From Corynebacterium sp. ACRPH (lineage in GTDB: Bacteria; Actinomycetota; Actinomycetes; Mycobacteriales; Mycobacteriaceae), in NCBI RefSeq assembly GCF_022347285.1, contig NZ_JAKRND010000008.1, positions 1 through 64,000 of the forward strand: a DNA stretch of 64,000 bases, in the 5' to 3' direction. This document shows positions 14,523 to 22,576 of the stretch, in pieces (the stretch's first letter is position 1; every line of letters begins with the position of its first letter). The notes under the pieces were generated by a model that saw only the letters and a program-made list of their open reading frames with translations, searched no databases and had not been told where the DNA came from. Both the position numbers and the translations under genes were made by a program.

Positions 14523-17219
14523 TTACTTTCCCGCCGCGTCGAATGCGCGGGCGGCCTTGGCGCGCGCCACTCGGTCGCGGCCTTCGGAGAGCACGCGGCG
14601 CAGGCCACTCGGGGTGTCCTCCGCCTTCACCAGTTCGGCGATGGCGGCATCCGTGGCATCGCTGTGATCCCAGGAGGGGTAGATGCCTTCCAAGGTGCGC
14701 AGAGCCATCTCGGAGTTAAGGGACTTCCACCACTCCACGGCGTGGGCGACGTAATCGTCGCTGAACTGCTGCAACAGGTCGGCATGGCCGACGTGTACCA
14801 GGCCCGCGTTGCGGTGGCGCAGGCTCAGGTTGCTCTGCTGCGGGGCCTCCACGGTCAGGGCGCGCCAGACCTGCTGCTTGGTCTTCTCATCCGGCACGGA
14901 GGAGCGCGCCTGCAGCGCCAGCGCCGCACCGCTGGAGGACTTGTCCTGGGCTTCCTCGGCGGCGATGCGCGCCTCCACCTGCTCGGCGGTCTCGCCGGTG
15001 GCACGCGCCGCGGCGGTCAGCGCAATGATGATCGCCCAGCGCAGGTCCTGGTCCACGTTCAGCCCCGGAATCACCTCGGCGCCAGCTTCACCCAGCAGCG
15101 CGCGCAGCACGTCCGCGGACTCCGCGGAGTGCACGCAGCCCACGTAGGCGCGGACAAACGCCAGCTGAGCCGGGCCTTCGGTCTCGCGCGCTGCAGCCAG
15201 GAAGGCCTCGCGCAGCTGCGCCCAGCCGTCGTCCGCCCAGTCCGGGTCTGCGTAGTTTGCAGCCGCCGCGCGGGCCTGGGCCAAGATCTGCTCCAGCACC
15301 GCCAGCTCGGTTTCCTCAGCCGCGCCTCCGGCCACCAGGCCGATGAAGTCGCGCGCCCGCATCTGCGCGTTGCGCGTCATCTGCCATGCCGCGGACCACA
15401 CCAAGGCACGCGCCATCGGATCCGTGATGCGCACGATGCTCGGCTTGCCGGCTCCAGCTCCGTCGCTATCACTGTCGCCGACCGCAGTTGCCAGGGATCC
15501 CTCATCCAGCGCCATGTTTCCGTAGGCCAGATCGTCGTCGTTGACCAGCACCAGGTCGCCAGCGGGCACGCCCGCCAGCTCCGGAACTTCGGTCCGCTCG
15601 CCGGAAATATCCAGCTCAACGCGCTTGGTGCGCTTCAGCGCTCCGCCGTTGCCGCCCGTGGCGCCGCCCTCATAGCTGTACACGCCCACAGCAATGCGGT
15701 GCGTGCGGGTCTCACCCGCGCCGGGCTGCGCGCCGGACTGCTCCACGGCAAAGGAGCTGTAGGCTCCGTCGGCTACCTCAAAGACCGGGGTCAGGGTGTT
15801 GATGCCCGTCGTGCGCAGCCACTGATCCGACCAGTCCGAAAGGTCGCGCCCCGAAGCCTTCTCCAACGCCCCCAGCAGGTCCGTGAAGGTTGCGTTATCC
15901 CAGGCGTGCGCCGCGAAGTGCGCGCGGATGCCAGCGAAGAACTCCTCCAGCCCCACGTAGGCCGCCAGCTGCTTCAACACACTTGCGCCCTTGGCGTAGG
16001 TGATGCCGTCGAAGTTGGCCTCCACCGTCTCGATGTCGCCTGCGTCAGAGAACACCGGGTGGGTCGAGGACAGCTGGTCCTGTGCATAAGCCCACGCCTT
16101 TTCCTTGCTGTTGAAGGTCACCCATGCCGTGTCGTACTTCGTCGCCCCCGCCTGGCTCATGGCTGCCGACCAGGTGGCGAAGGATTCGTTCAGCCACAGG
16201 TCGTCCCACCACTTCATCGTCACCAGGTCGCCGAACCACATGTGCGCCAGCTCGTGCAGGATCGTATCCGCACGGCGTTCGTACTGGTAGTGGCTGGCCG
16301 CGGAGCGGAAGACGTACTCGTCGCGGATCGTCACCGCACCCGCGTTCTCCATGGCACCCATGTTGTATTCGGGGCAGAAGATCTGGTCGTACTTGTAGAA
16401 CGGGTAGCCGATGCCGAACTTATCCGCGTAGTAGTCGAAGCCCTGCTTGGTCACCTCGAACAGCTCGTCGGCATCCAGGTACTCCGCCAGCGACTGGCGG
16501 CAGTACAGCGCCAGCGGCACACGCATCTCCCCGCTGGTCTGCAGGTTCTTTTCCTTCGCCGCCGCGGACTCGGGGTGCTCGGTGATCGTGCCGCGCCACT
16601 CGTCGCGCACCACGTGCCACGGGCCTACGCAGAACGCAATGAGGTAGGTCGACAGCAGGTAATCCACGGTCGCACTGTGCTTTTTCTTATTGACGCCCTC
16701 AGCCTCCGCCACGGAAACCTCATTGTTCGTCACCACGGTCCACTCGGCTGGCGTGGTGAGCTCAACGTCATAGGTCGCCTTGATGTCCGGCTGGTCGAAG
16801 CAGGCGAAGACCCGCTTGGCGTCCGCCGTCTCGAACTGGGTGTACATGTAGGCCTGGTCATCGCTGGGGTCGAAGAAGCGGTGCAGACCCTGGCCCGTGG
16901 TGGAGTACGGAATTTCCGCCTCCACCAGCAGCTCATGCTGGCCACTAGACAGGCCTTCGAGCGGTATGCCCGTAGTGGCGTCATAAGTAAAGTCCCCAAG
17001 CTCAGCGCCATCGAGCTCCACCCGCGACAGCGAGTCCGCACGCAGGTCCAGGAAGGTCGATCCAGTGCCGGAGGTGAAGGTGATGCGGGTCAGCGAGCGG
17101 AAGTGCTTGTTCTCGGGCTTCTCGCCGCCGGAAAGATCCAGCTGGATGGTGTAGTGAACATCGCTGATGAGGCTAGCGCGATGCTCGGCCTCGGTACGGG
17201 TTAGGTTGATGGAAGTCAT
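14523..17219 (-). CDS. pepN: Aminopeptidase N (M1 metallopeptidase)
   Basis: An 898-residue cytoplasmic zinc aminopeptidase that releases N-terminal residues from peptides, completing protein turnover begun by Clp proteases. The N-terminal beta domain is followed by GAMENAGAV (exopeptidase motif) and HELAHMWFGDLV (HExxH) with the downstream Glu in WLNESFATW, then the long C-terminal helical ERAP1-like domain. Length matches actinobacterial PepN. The start at 17219 (MTSINLTRTEAEHRASLISD) is the conserved one; TAGGGT lies 7 nt before it. It is divergent from the nitroreductase homologue. Confidence 0.95.
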   Translation of the reverse strand: MTSINLTRTEAEHRASLISDVHYTIQLDLSGGEKPENKHFRSLTRITFTSGTGSTFLDLRADSLSRVELDGAELGDFTYDATTGIPLEGLSSGQHELLVEAEIPYSTTGQGLHRFFDPSDDQAYMYTQFETADAKRVFACFDQPDIKATYDVELTTPAEWTVVTNNEVSVAEAEGVNKKKHSATVDYLLSTYLIAFCVGPWHVVRDEWRGTITEHPESAAAKEKNLQTSGEMRVPLALYCRQSLAEYLDADELFEVTKQGFDYYADKFGIGYPFYKYDQIFCPEYNMGAMENAGAVTIRDEYVFRSAASHYQYERRADTILHELAHMWFGDLVTMKWWDDLWLNESFATWSAAMSQAGATKYDTAWVTFNSKEKAWAYAQDQLSSTHPVFSDAGDIETVEANFDGITYAKGASVLKQLAAYVGLEEFFAGIRAHFAAHAWDNATFTDLLGALEKASGRDLSDWSDQWLRTTGINTLTPVFEVADGAYSSFAVEQSGAQPGAGETRTHRIAVGVYSYEGGATGGNGGALKRTKRVELDISGERTEVPELAGVPAGDLVLVNDDDLAYGNMALDEGSLATAVGDSDSDGAGAGKPSIVRITDPMARALVWSAAWQMTRNAQMRARDFIGLVAGGAAEETELAVLEQILAQARAAAANYADPDWADDGWAQLREAFLAAARETEGPAQLAFVRAYVGCVHSAESADVLRALLGEAGAEVIPGLNVDQDLRWAIIIALTAAARATGETAEQVEARIAAEEAQDKSSSGAALALQARSSVPDEKTKQQVWRALTVEAPQQSNLSLRHRNAGLVHVGHADLLQQFSDDYVAHAVEWWKSLNSEMALRTLEGIYPSWDHSDATDAAIAELVKAEDTPSGLRRVLSEGRDRVARAKAARAFDAAGK

Positions 17220-17226
17220 GCAGACC

Positions 17227-17232
17227 ACCCTA
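17227..17232 (-). promoter_or_regulatory. -10 hexamer for leaderless pepN
   Basis: TAGGGT on the minus strand, 7 nt before the ATG at 17219. Confidence 0.5.
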
Positions 17233-17266
17233 GTAGGCGCGCCGGACAGGGTTCCCGCGCCATGGC

Positions 17267-17272
17267 TAGAGT
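17267..17272 (+). promoter_or_regulatory. -10 hexamer for the nitroreductase-like gene
   Basis: TAGAGT, 7 nt before the ATG at 17280; GTGGGG in between could instead serve as a weak ribosome site. The two divergent -10 elements are only about 35 nt apart. Confidence 0.45.
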
Positions 17273-17279
17273 GGGGAAC

Positions 17280-17924
17280 ATGACCGATACAAAGAACCAG
17301 ACCGTAACCATGTTCTTCGACGCCATCTGCCCCTTCGCCTGGGTAACCAGCCGCTGGCTGATGGAGGTCCAGGAGGTTCGCGACGTGGAGGTGAAGTTCC
17401 AGCCGATGAGCCTCTCCGTCCTGAACGAGGGGCGCGACCTGGACCCTGACTACCGCGAGAAGATGGATGCCGCGTGGGCGCCGGCGCGCGTGGCCACCGC
17501 AATTTGGCAGCAGCACCCGGAGAAGCTCTCCGCCTGGTACACCGCCATCGGCACCAAGATCCACAACGAGGAGCGTGCCGATGCAACCGACCCGCACGGC
17601 TACGACGAACTGATCGCCGAGGCTCTGGAAGAGGCTGAGCTGCCCGCCGAGCTGTCCAAGGTGGGCCACCTGGCTGCCGACGATGAAGGCTCCGTTGACG
17701 CGCCGCTGCGCGAATCCCAGGACAAGGCGATCGAGTTGGTGGGCGACGAGGTCGGCACCCCGGTCGTGCAGCTGCGCGACGTGGCCTTCTTCGGGCCGGT
17801 CATCACCCGCATCCCGCGCGGGGAAGAGGCAGGCAAGATGTTCGATGCCTCCGTGACCCTGGCGGCGAACCCGCACTTCTTCGAGCTGAAGCGTTCCCGC
17901 ACCGAAGCGCCGGTCGCGGAGTAG
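17280..17924 (+). CDS. DsbA-fold protein, mycothiol-dependent nitroreductase (Rv2466c) homologue
   Basis: A 214-residue DsbA/FrnE-like thioredoxin-fold protein. MFFDAICPFAWVTSRWLMEV, VNEGRDLDPDYREKM-type helical part, VGTPVVQLRDVAFFGPVITRIPRGEEAGKM and PHFFELKRSRTE match the M. tuberculosis Rv2466c family, a mycothiol-dependent reductase that also activates nitro-drugs. The active site here reads CPFA: the first Cys is present but the second Cys of CPWC is Ala, so a monothiol mechanism is expected. It lies next to pepN and rpiB as in mycobacteria. Confidence 0.85.
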   Translation: MTDTKNQTVTMFFDAICPFAWVTSRWLMEVQEVRDVEVKFQPMSLSVLNEGRDLDPDYREKMDAAWAPARVATAIWQQHPEKLSAWYTAIGTKIHNEERADATDPHGYDELIAEALEEAELPAELSKVGHLAADDEGSVDAPLRESQDKAIELVGDEVGTPVVQLRDVAFFGPVITRIPRGEEAGKMFDASVTLAANPHFFELKRSRTEAPVAE

Positions 17925-17943
17925 CGTCCGCGGTACGACACCC

Positions 17944-17985
17944 GCGGGGTACTGCCCGGCGCTAGCCTCCGGGCAGTAGTGCCCC
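17944..17985 (+). terminator. Hairpin terminator after the nitroreductase-like gene
   Basis: TACTGCCCGG (17950-17959) pairs with CCGGGCAGTA (17969-17978), extended by CGGGG/CCCCG with a bulge. There is no T-tract, so it may be a weak or structure-only terminator. Confidence 0.5.
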
Positions 17986-18005
17986 GCGAGCAGCCGGCAA
18001 CCGGC

Positions 18006-18011
18006 TAGACT
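18006..18011 (+). promoter_or_regulatory. -10 hexamer for leaderless rpiB
   Basis: TAGACT, 6 nt before the ATG at 18018; no ribosome site. Confidence 0.5.
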
Positions 18012-18017
18012 GGCAGC

Positions 18018-18491
18018 ATGCGTATTTACCTAGGTGCAGATCATGCCGGTTTTGAGATGAAGAACGTGATCAAGGATCACTTGACCTCCAGGGGCTTCGA
18101 GGTTGTGGACTGTGGCGCCCACACCTACGACGCGAACGACGACTACCCGGCGTTCTGCATCGCAGCGGCCAAGTCCGTGGTGGAAGACGAGGGCTCGCTG
18201 GGCATCGTGCTCGGCGGTTCCGGCAACGGCGAGCAGATCGCTGCCAACAAGGTTCCGGGCGCCCGCTGTGCGCTGGCGTGGTCCGTGGAGACCGCAAAGC
18301 TGGCCCGTGAACACAACAACGCCCAGCTGATCGGACTGGGCGGTCGTATGCACTCCGAGGAGGAGGCGCTGGCGATTGTCGATGCTTTCGTCACCCAGCC
18401 GTGGTCCGAGGCGGAGCGCCACCAGCGCCGCATCGACATCCTGGCTGAGTACGAGCGCACGGGGGAGGCCCCCGCTCTGCCGGAGAGCTAA
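18018..18491 (+). CDS. rpiB: Ribose-5-phosphate isomerase B
   Basis: A 157-residue RpiB/LacAB-type isomerase interconverting ribulose-5-phosphate and ribose-5-phosphate in the pentose phosphate pathway. IYLGADHAGFEMK is the N-terminal substrate-phosphate region; GIVLGGSGNGEQIAANKVPGARCA contains the anion-hole GSGNG loop of the actinobacterial type, where Ser replaces the Cys of E. coli RpiB. NNAQLIGLGGRM is also conserved. Length matches the family. The ortholog is Rv2465c. Confidence 0.95.
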   Translation: MRIYLGADHAGFEMKNVIKDHLTSRGFEVVDCGAHTYDANDDYPAFCIAAAKSVVEDEGSLGIVLGGSGNGEQIAANKVPGARCALAWSVETAKLAREHNNAQLIGLGGRMHSEEEALAIVDAFVTQPWSEAERHQRRIDILAEYERTGEAPALPES

Positions 18492-18525
18492 AGAATTACT
18501 TCTCCTCGAGATCCACTCGCGAGGT

Positions 18526-18762
18526 CTACTTCTGCGCGGTGGTGCCCGACGAGGTCGGGGCGCCATCGCGTTTTTGCTGCCATTCCTTGACCACGTTGGA
18601 ATCCCATAGGGTCAGCCCGTTGTACTTGGCCACTGGCCGGGGCGCGCGACCGCGGCCTGCATAGCTGGTGAAGGTGCCACGAGCTGTGCCGGAGTACTCA
18701 GCGCACTGTGATGCGGTCCAGAGCTCCGTGCCGGTGTTTTTGTCGACGATAATTGGTTCCAT
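18526..18762 (-). CDS. Small helix-turn-helix (AlpA/MerR-like) DNA-binding protein
   Basis: A 78-residue protein. LWTASQCAEYSGTARGTFTSYAGRGRAPRP has the winged-helix pattern of AlpA/excisionase-like HTH proteins (a helix, a turn, then a recognition helix followed by basic residues). GLTLWDSNVVKEWQQKRDG is the wing plus a C-terminal helix. The start at 18762 (MEPIIVDK) is preferred to one at 18813. The target is unknown. It stands alone before a tRNA cluster, where integration modules often sit, but no integrase is visible. Confidence 0.65.
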   Translation of the reverse strand: MEPIIVDKNTGTELWTASQCAEYSGTARGTFTSYAGRGRAPRPVAKYNGLTLWDSNVVKEWQQKRDGAPTSSGTTAQK

Positions 18763-18944
18763 AAAACTAGAATGTACCGCCGATAGGTAACCCGTACAAT
18801 TAGAGTGGCGCATTTGCTACACCTGCATACCCCCGCAACCACGCAGGTTGTGGGCTATTTTCGCCAACTGTGCTGGGGCGATTTTGCTGGATAGCGGGGT
18901 GTATGGTGTAACATCGCACAACGTAACGGAAGCTAGCTTCCAAT

Positions 18945-19019
18945 GGGAATGTCGTATAGTGGCTAATACCTCAGCCTTCCAAGCTGAAGACGCGGGTTCG
19001 ATTCCCGTCATTCCCTCCA
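18945..19019 (+). tRNA. tRNA-Gly (TCC)
   Basis: 5' GGGAATG pairs with CATTCCC, then T73 and an encoded CCA at 19017-19019. The anticodon stem CAGCC/AGCTG region frames TTCCAAG with TCC. The T arm is CGGGTTCGATTCCCG. A possible -10 TAACAT lies at 18909-18914. Confidence 0.95.
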
Positions 19020-19028
19020 ATCTTTTTA

Positions 19029-19082
19029 GGCAGTTCCCCCGAGCGCACAGGCGAGCGCGACGACGGGGGAGCTGCCGTTTTG
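19029..19082 (+). terminator. Terminator after tRNA-Gly
   Basis: GGCAGTTCCCCCG (19029-19041) pairs with CGGGGGAGCTGCC (19064-19076), 13 bp with one G-T, followed by GTTTTG. It separates tRNA-Gly from tRNA-Pro. Confidence 0.75.
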
Positions 19083-19144
19083 TATTTCCCAGCAACCAGC
19101 CAGTAAAGTAGCGGGCGCAACGTCCCTTCGGGGTGTGCAAGGAT

Positions 19145-19218
19145 CGGGATATGGCGCAGTTTGGTAGCGCACTCGCTTTGGGAGCGAGGGGTCGCAGGTT
19201 CAAATCCTGTTATCCCGA
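19145..19218 (+). tRNA. tRNA-Pro (TGG)
   Basis: CGGGATA pairs with TATCCCG; A73 follows and CCA is not encoded. The anticodon stem CTCGC/GCGAG frames TTTGGGA with TGG. The T arm is GCAGGTTCAAATCCTGT. Confidence 0.95.
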
Positions 19219-19384
19219 CATTTTTTATTTTCACTCTTTTCTTTGTGACGCCGCCCTGCGGTTCGTCGCATTGAAAAGGTGAAATGGGGGTTCGCAGTTC
19301 GGATCGGTGGGGGATTCGGTGATCCGCTTCGTGGCCAGGGAGCCTGAAAACCACACCCCAGCGTGATGCGCCTGGCGATGGTTC

Positions 19385-19392
19385 TATAAAAT
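19385..19392 (+). promoter_or_regulatory. Candidate -10 region for tig
   Basis: TATAAAAT, the best -10-like sequence in the 257-nt region between tRNA-Pro and tig; it leaves a leader of about 80 nt. The rest of the region holds one GGCGTCA motif copy (19246-19252, minus) and nothing else I can identify. Confidence 0.45.
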
Positions 19393-19476
19393 TGAGCACC
19401 GACCGTAAAAAGCGCTGCGAGATGAACGAGAGACCGCGGTGCCAAAGAAGCTATTAATACACAGGAGTGTGCATTC

Positions 19477-21039
19477 GTGAAGAGCTCTGTAGAAAAGCTG
19501 AGCGCCACCCGCACCAAGCTGACGATTGAGGTTCCATTCGAGGAGCTTAAGCCAGAGTTCGACAAGGCCTACGCAACCCTCGCGCAGCAGGTAAACATGC
19601 CGGGCTTCCGCAAGGGCAAGGTTCCGGCGAAGATTCTGGAAGCTCGCCTGGGCCGTGGCGTTGTCCTGGATCAGGTCATCAACGAGATGCTGCCTTCTCG
19701 TTACAGCCAGGCTGTCGAGGAGAACGACGTGAAGGCCCTGGGCCAGCCGGAGATCGAGATCTCCGAGCTGGAGGACGGTAAGCACATCACGTTCACCGCC
19801 GAGGTCGACGTCCGCCCGGAGATCGAGGTTCCGGACTTCTCCGCCATCTCCGTTGAGGTTGCACCGCTGAAGGCCGACGACGAGGCGATCGATGCGGAGC
19901 TGAAGAACCTGCAGGCTCGCTTCGGCACCCTGAAGCCGGCGGATCGCGCAGTGAAGAAGGGCGACTTCGTCTCCATCGACCTGTCCGCCACCATCGACGG
20001 CGAGACCGTCGACGAGGCCACCACCGAGGGCCTGTCCCACGAGGTCGGCAACGATTCCCTGATCGAGGGCCTGGATGACGCCCTGGTTGGCATGAAGGAG
20101 GGCGAGGAGTCCACCTTCACCTCCAAGCTGGTTGCCGGCGAGCACGCCGACGAAGAGGCTGAGGTTACCGTCAAGCTCGGTTCCGTCAAGGAGCGCGAGC
20201 TGCCGGAGTTGGACGACGACTTCGCACAGCTGGCTAGCGAGTTCGACACCCTGGACGAGTTGAAGGAGTCCCTGAAGGGTCAGGTCGAGCAGCAGCTGAA
20301 GAACACCCAGGCGGGCGAGATCCGCGACAAGGTTCTGGCCGAGGCTCTGGAGCAGACTGAGTTTGAGCTGCCGGAGGGTGTTGTCAAGGAGCAGGTCGAC
20401 GCTCAGATCCAGCAGATCATCCAGCAGTTCGGTGGCGACGAGAAGGTCTTCGAGTCCATGCTGGCTGCCCAGGACATGACGCGCGAGAAGTTCGAAGAGG
20501 ATGCACGCAGCTCCGCTGAGGATTCCGTGCGCACCCAGCTGTTCCTGGACGCAGTTGCGGACAAGGAGCAGCCGGAGGTTTCTCAGGAAGAGCTGATGGA
20601 TCACATCGCCTTCACTGCAAACCAGTACGGCATGGATCCGAACCAGTTCATCATGCAGCTACAGCAGGCCGGCCAGCTGGGCAGCCTGTTCGCTGACGTC
20701 CGCCGCGGCAAGGCACTGGCGCTGAACATCGCCCGTACCTCTGTGAAGGACACCGACGGCGCAGATGTTGACCCGAAGGAGTACTTCGGTGACGTTGAGG
20801 CCGAGGCTGAGAAGGCCGACAAGGCTGAGGCTGACAAGGCGGATAAGGCCGAGGAGAAGCCGAAGAAAGCTCCTGCCAAGAAGTCCACCGCGAAGAAGTC
20901 GACTGCCAAGAAGGGCACGGCCAAGAAGTCCACCGCGAAGAAGTCGACTGCCAAGAAGGGCACGGCCAAGAAGTCGACCGCGAAGAAGTCCACTGCCAAG
21001 AAGACCACCAAGAAGGCAGCGGAGAAGAAGGAAGACTAA
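19477..21039 (+). CDS. tig: Trigger factor (ribosome-bound chaperone) with a repetitive lysine-rich tail
   Basis: A 520-residue chaperone that meets nascent chains at the ribosome exit. The ribosome-binding domain (1-110) carries the signature GFRKGKVP; the FKBP-type PPIase domain covers about 150-240 (VKKGDFVSIDL, LIEGLDDALVGMKEGE); the C-terminal cradle runs to about 440. Residues from about 445 are an acidic then very basic tail with eight or nine AKKST/AKKGT repeats, encoded by three tandem 45-bp units. GTG start at 19477 with AGGAG upstream. It sits ahead of clpP1P2-clpX, linking folding and degradation. Confidence 0.96.
   Translation: MKSSVEKLSATRTKLTIEVPFEELKPEFDKAYATLAQQVNMPGFRKGKVPAKILEARLGRGVVLDQVINEMLPSRYSQAVEENDVKALGQPEIEISELEDGKHITFTAEVDVRPEIEVPDFSAISVEVAPLKADDEAIDAELKNLQARFGTLKPADRAVKKGDFVSIDLSATIDGETVDEATTEGLSHEVGNDSLIEGLDDALVGMKEGEESTFTSKLVAGEHADEEAEVTVKLGSVKERELPELDDDFAQLASEFDTLDELKESLKGQVEQQLKNTQAGEIRDKVLAEALEQTEFELPEGVVKEQVDAQIQQIIQQFGGDEKVFESMLAAQDMTREKFEEDARSSAEDSVRTQLFLDAVADKEQPEVSQEELMDHIAFTANQYGMDPNQFIMQLQQAGQLGSLFADVRRGKALALNIARTSVKDTDGADVDPKEYFGDVEAEAEKADKAEADKADKAEEKPKKAPAKKSTAKKSTAKKGTAKKSTAKKSTAKKGTAKKSTAKKSTAKKTTKKAAEKKED
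20875..21009 (+). repeat. Three tandem 45-bp repeats in the tig tail
   Basis: Units 20875-20919 and 20920-20964 are identical; 20965-21009 differs at a few positions. Each encodes three AKK[S/G/T]T pentapeptides. The identity of the first two units points to recent duplication. Confidence 0.9.
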
Positions 21040-21051
21040 GAGTTTTCCCTG

Positions 21052-21094
21052 ACCGCCGGGACCTCTACGCGAGGTTCTGGCGGTTTTCTTTTTG
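21052..21094 (+). terminator. Terminator after tig
   Basis: ACCGCCGGGACCTC pairs with GAGGTTCTGGCGGT (14 bp with two G-T pairs, 5-nt loop), followed by TTTCTTTTT. Confidence 0.9.
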
Positions 21095-21133
21095 CCCCGC
21101 CAGTCCCGTACCCGCTCCGGTGCGCAGCCACAC

Positions 21134-21151
21134 CGTGCGCTGACAGCGAAC
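21134..21151 (+). promoter_or_regulatory. ClgR-type operator upstream of clpP1P2
   Basis: CGCTGACAGCG at 21138-21148, followed by AAC, matches the CGCYNANRGCG core reported for ClgR, the activator of clpP1P2 and clpC in corynebacteria. It lies about 100 nt before clpP1. A possible -10, TAATAC, is at 21222-21227. Confidence 0.55.
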
Positions 21152-21245
21152 AACCCCACCGGAAGGCACGCTTTACCGACGGGTGTGACTAGGCTGGGGC
21201 GCATACAAAAGTGAACTTTCGTAATACTTTCGGCAAGGAGCGAAG

Positions 21246-21812
21246 TTGAGTTCGGAAACCCCAAACCATAGAGACTCAGTCTACGAGCGCCTGCTGCGCG
21301 AGCGAATCATCTTCCTGGGCAGCCAGGTGGACGATGAAATCGCCAACGAGCTGTGCGCCCAGATTCTGCTGCTGTCCGCAGAGGATCCGACGCGCGACAT
21401 CAGCCTGTACATCAACTCTCCCGGTGGCTCCGTCACCGCGGGTATGGCGATCTACGACACGATGAAGTATGCGCCGTGTGACATCGCTACTTACGGGATG
21501 GGCCTGGCGGCGTCCATGGGCCAGTTCCTGCTTTCCGCAGGCACAAAGGGTAAGCGCTACGCCCTGCCGCACGCCCGCATCATGATGCACCAGCCGTCCG
21601 CAGGCGTGGGCGGCACCGCCGCCGACATCGCCATCCAGGCGGAGCAGTTCGCCTACACCAAGCGGGAAATGGCGGAGCTGATCGCGGAGTTCACCGGCCA
21701 GACCGTTGAGCAGATCACCAAGGATTCCGACCGCGACCGTTGGTTCACTGCCCAGCAGGCCAAGGAATACGGTTTCGTCGACCAAGTCATCACCTCTGCG
21801 AAGGAGAGCTAA
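21246..21812 (+). CDS. clpP1: ATP-dependent Clp protease proteolytic subunit 1
   Basis: A 188-residue serine protease subunit. The nucleophile Ser is in [11 protein letters not shown] and the catalytic His in [13 protein letters not shown]. It forms heteromeric ClpP1P2 tetradecamers, which are the active form in actinobacteria, fed by ClpX or ClpC1. The TTG start at 21246 follows AAGGAG by 5 nt. clpP2 starts 3 nt after its stop codon. Confidence 0.95.
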   Translation: MSSETPNHRDSVYERLLRERIIFLGSQVDDEIANELCAQILLLSAEDPTRDISLYINSPGGSVTAGMAIYDTMKYAPCDIATYGMGLAASMGQFLLSAGTKGKRYALPHARIMMHQPSAGVGGTAADIAIQAEQFAYTKREMAELIAEFTGQTVEQITKDSDRDRWFTAQQAKEYGFVDQVITSAKES

Positions 21813-21815
21813 GAC

Positions 21816-22445
21816 ATGTCAGAGATGCAGATGCCAGAAATGCGATACATCCTGCCGTCGTTCGTGGAGCACTCCAGCTACGGCGCGAAGGAATCCAACC
21901 CGTACAACAAGCTGTTCGAGGAGCGCATCATCTTCCTGGGGACCCAGGTGGACGACGCTTCCGCCAACGACATCATGGCGCAGCTGCTCGTGCTGGAGGG
22001 GCTGGACCCGGACCGGGACATCACGATGTACATCAACTCTCCCGGCGGTTCCTTTACCAGCCTGATGGCGATCTACGACACGATGCAGTACGTCCGCCCG
22101 GACGTGCAGACCGTGTGCCTCGGCCAGGCCGCCAGCGCCGCTGCCGTGCTGCTGGCCGCCGGTACCCCGGGCAAGCGCGCTGCTCTACCGAACGCCCGCG
22201 TGCTGATCCACCAGCCCGCCACCGGCGGTGTGCAGGGCCAGGTTTCCGACCTGGAGATCCAGGCCAAGGAGATCGAGCGCATGCGTAAGCTGATGGAGGA
22301 GACCCTGGCGCGCCACACCGGTAAGTCCGCCGAGCAGGTACGCATCGACACCGACCGTGACAAGATCCTGACAGCCGAGGAGGCCAAGGAGTACGGCATC
22401 GTCGACCAGGTCTTCGACTACCGCAAACTGTCGGCGCAGAACTAG
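21816..22445 (+). CDS. clpP2: ATP-dependent Clp protease proteolytic subunit 2
   Basis: A 209-residue partner of ClpP1. The Ser nucleophile is in [13 protein letters not shown], the His in [11 protein letters not shown], and the Asp in the following helix region. The N-terminal extension ([20 protein letters not shown]) is typical of ClpP2 and includes the propeptide. GGAG lies ahead of the ATG inside the end of clpP1, implying translational coupling. The operon ends at the terminator at 22465. Confidence 0.95.
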   Translation: MSEMQMPEMRYILPSFVEHSSYGAKESNPYNKLFEERIIFLGTQVDDASANDIMAQLLVLEGLDPDRDITMYINSPGGSFTSLMAIYDTMQYVRPDVQTVCLGQAASAAAVLLAAGTPGKRAALPNARVLIHQPATGGVQGQVSDLEIQAKEIERMRKLMEETLARHTGKSAEQVRIDTDRDKILTAEEAKEYGIVDQVFDYRKLSAQN

Positions 22446-22464
22446 CGCCCGGCAAACACTAGCG

Positions 22465-22498
22465 ACCCGCGGGGCTCTCAGCTTCCGCGGGGTTTTTG
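22465..22498 (+). terminator. Terminator after clpP2
   Basis: CCCGCGG (22466-22472) pairs with CCGCGGG (22485-22491), followed by GTTTTTGG. Confidence 0.7.
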
Positions 22499-22576
22499 GT
22501 GTGGCGCAGTAGAATTGAAGGCCTACGAGGGTGCTAATCTAGCTGTCCCGCAAGTTACCCAATCCAAGAAAGCCTG

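Noticed and set aside
14463..17204. A 913-codon open frame on the + strand opposite pepN
   Set aside because: pepN on the minus strand has GAMEN and HExxH motifs and full length. The antisense frame has no recognisable domain and is a product of high GC at third positions.
18526..19218. Genomic island at the tRNA-Gly/tRNA-Pro cluster with the small HTH protein as excisionase
   Set aside because: No integrase, no repeated tRNA 3' end and core genes on both sides.
20875..21009. Tandem 45-bp repeats considered as a CRISPR array
   Set aside because: Units are contiguous without unique spacers and lie in frame in the tig coding sequence.
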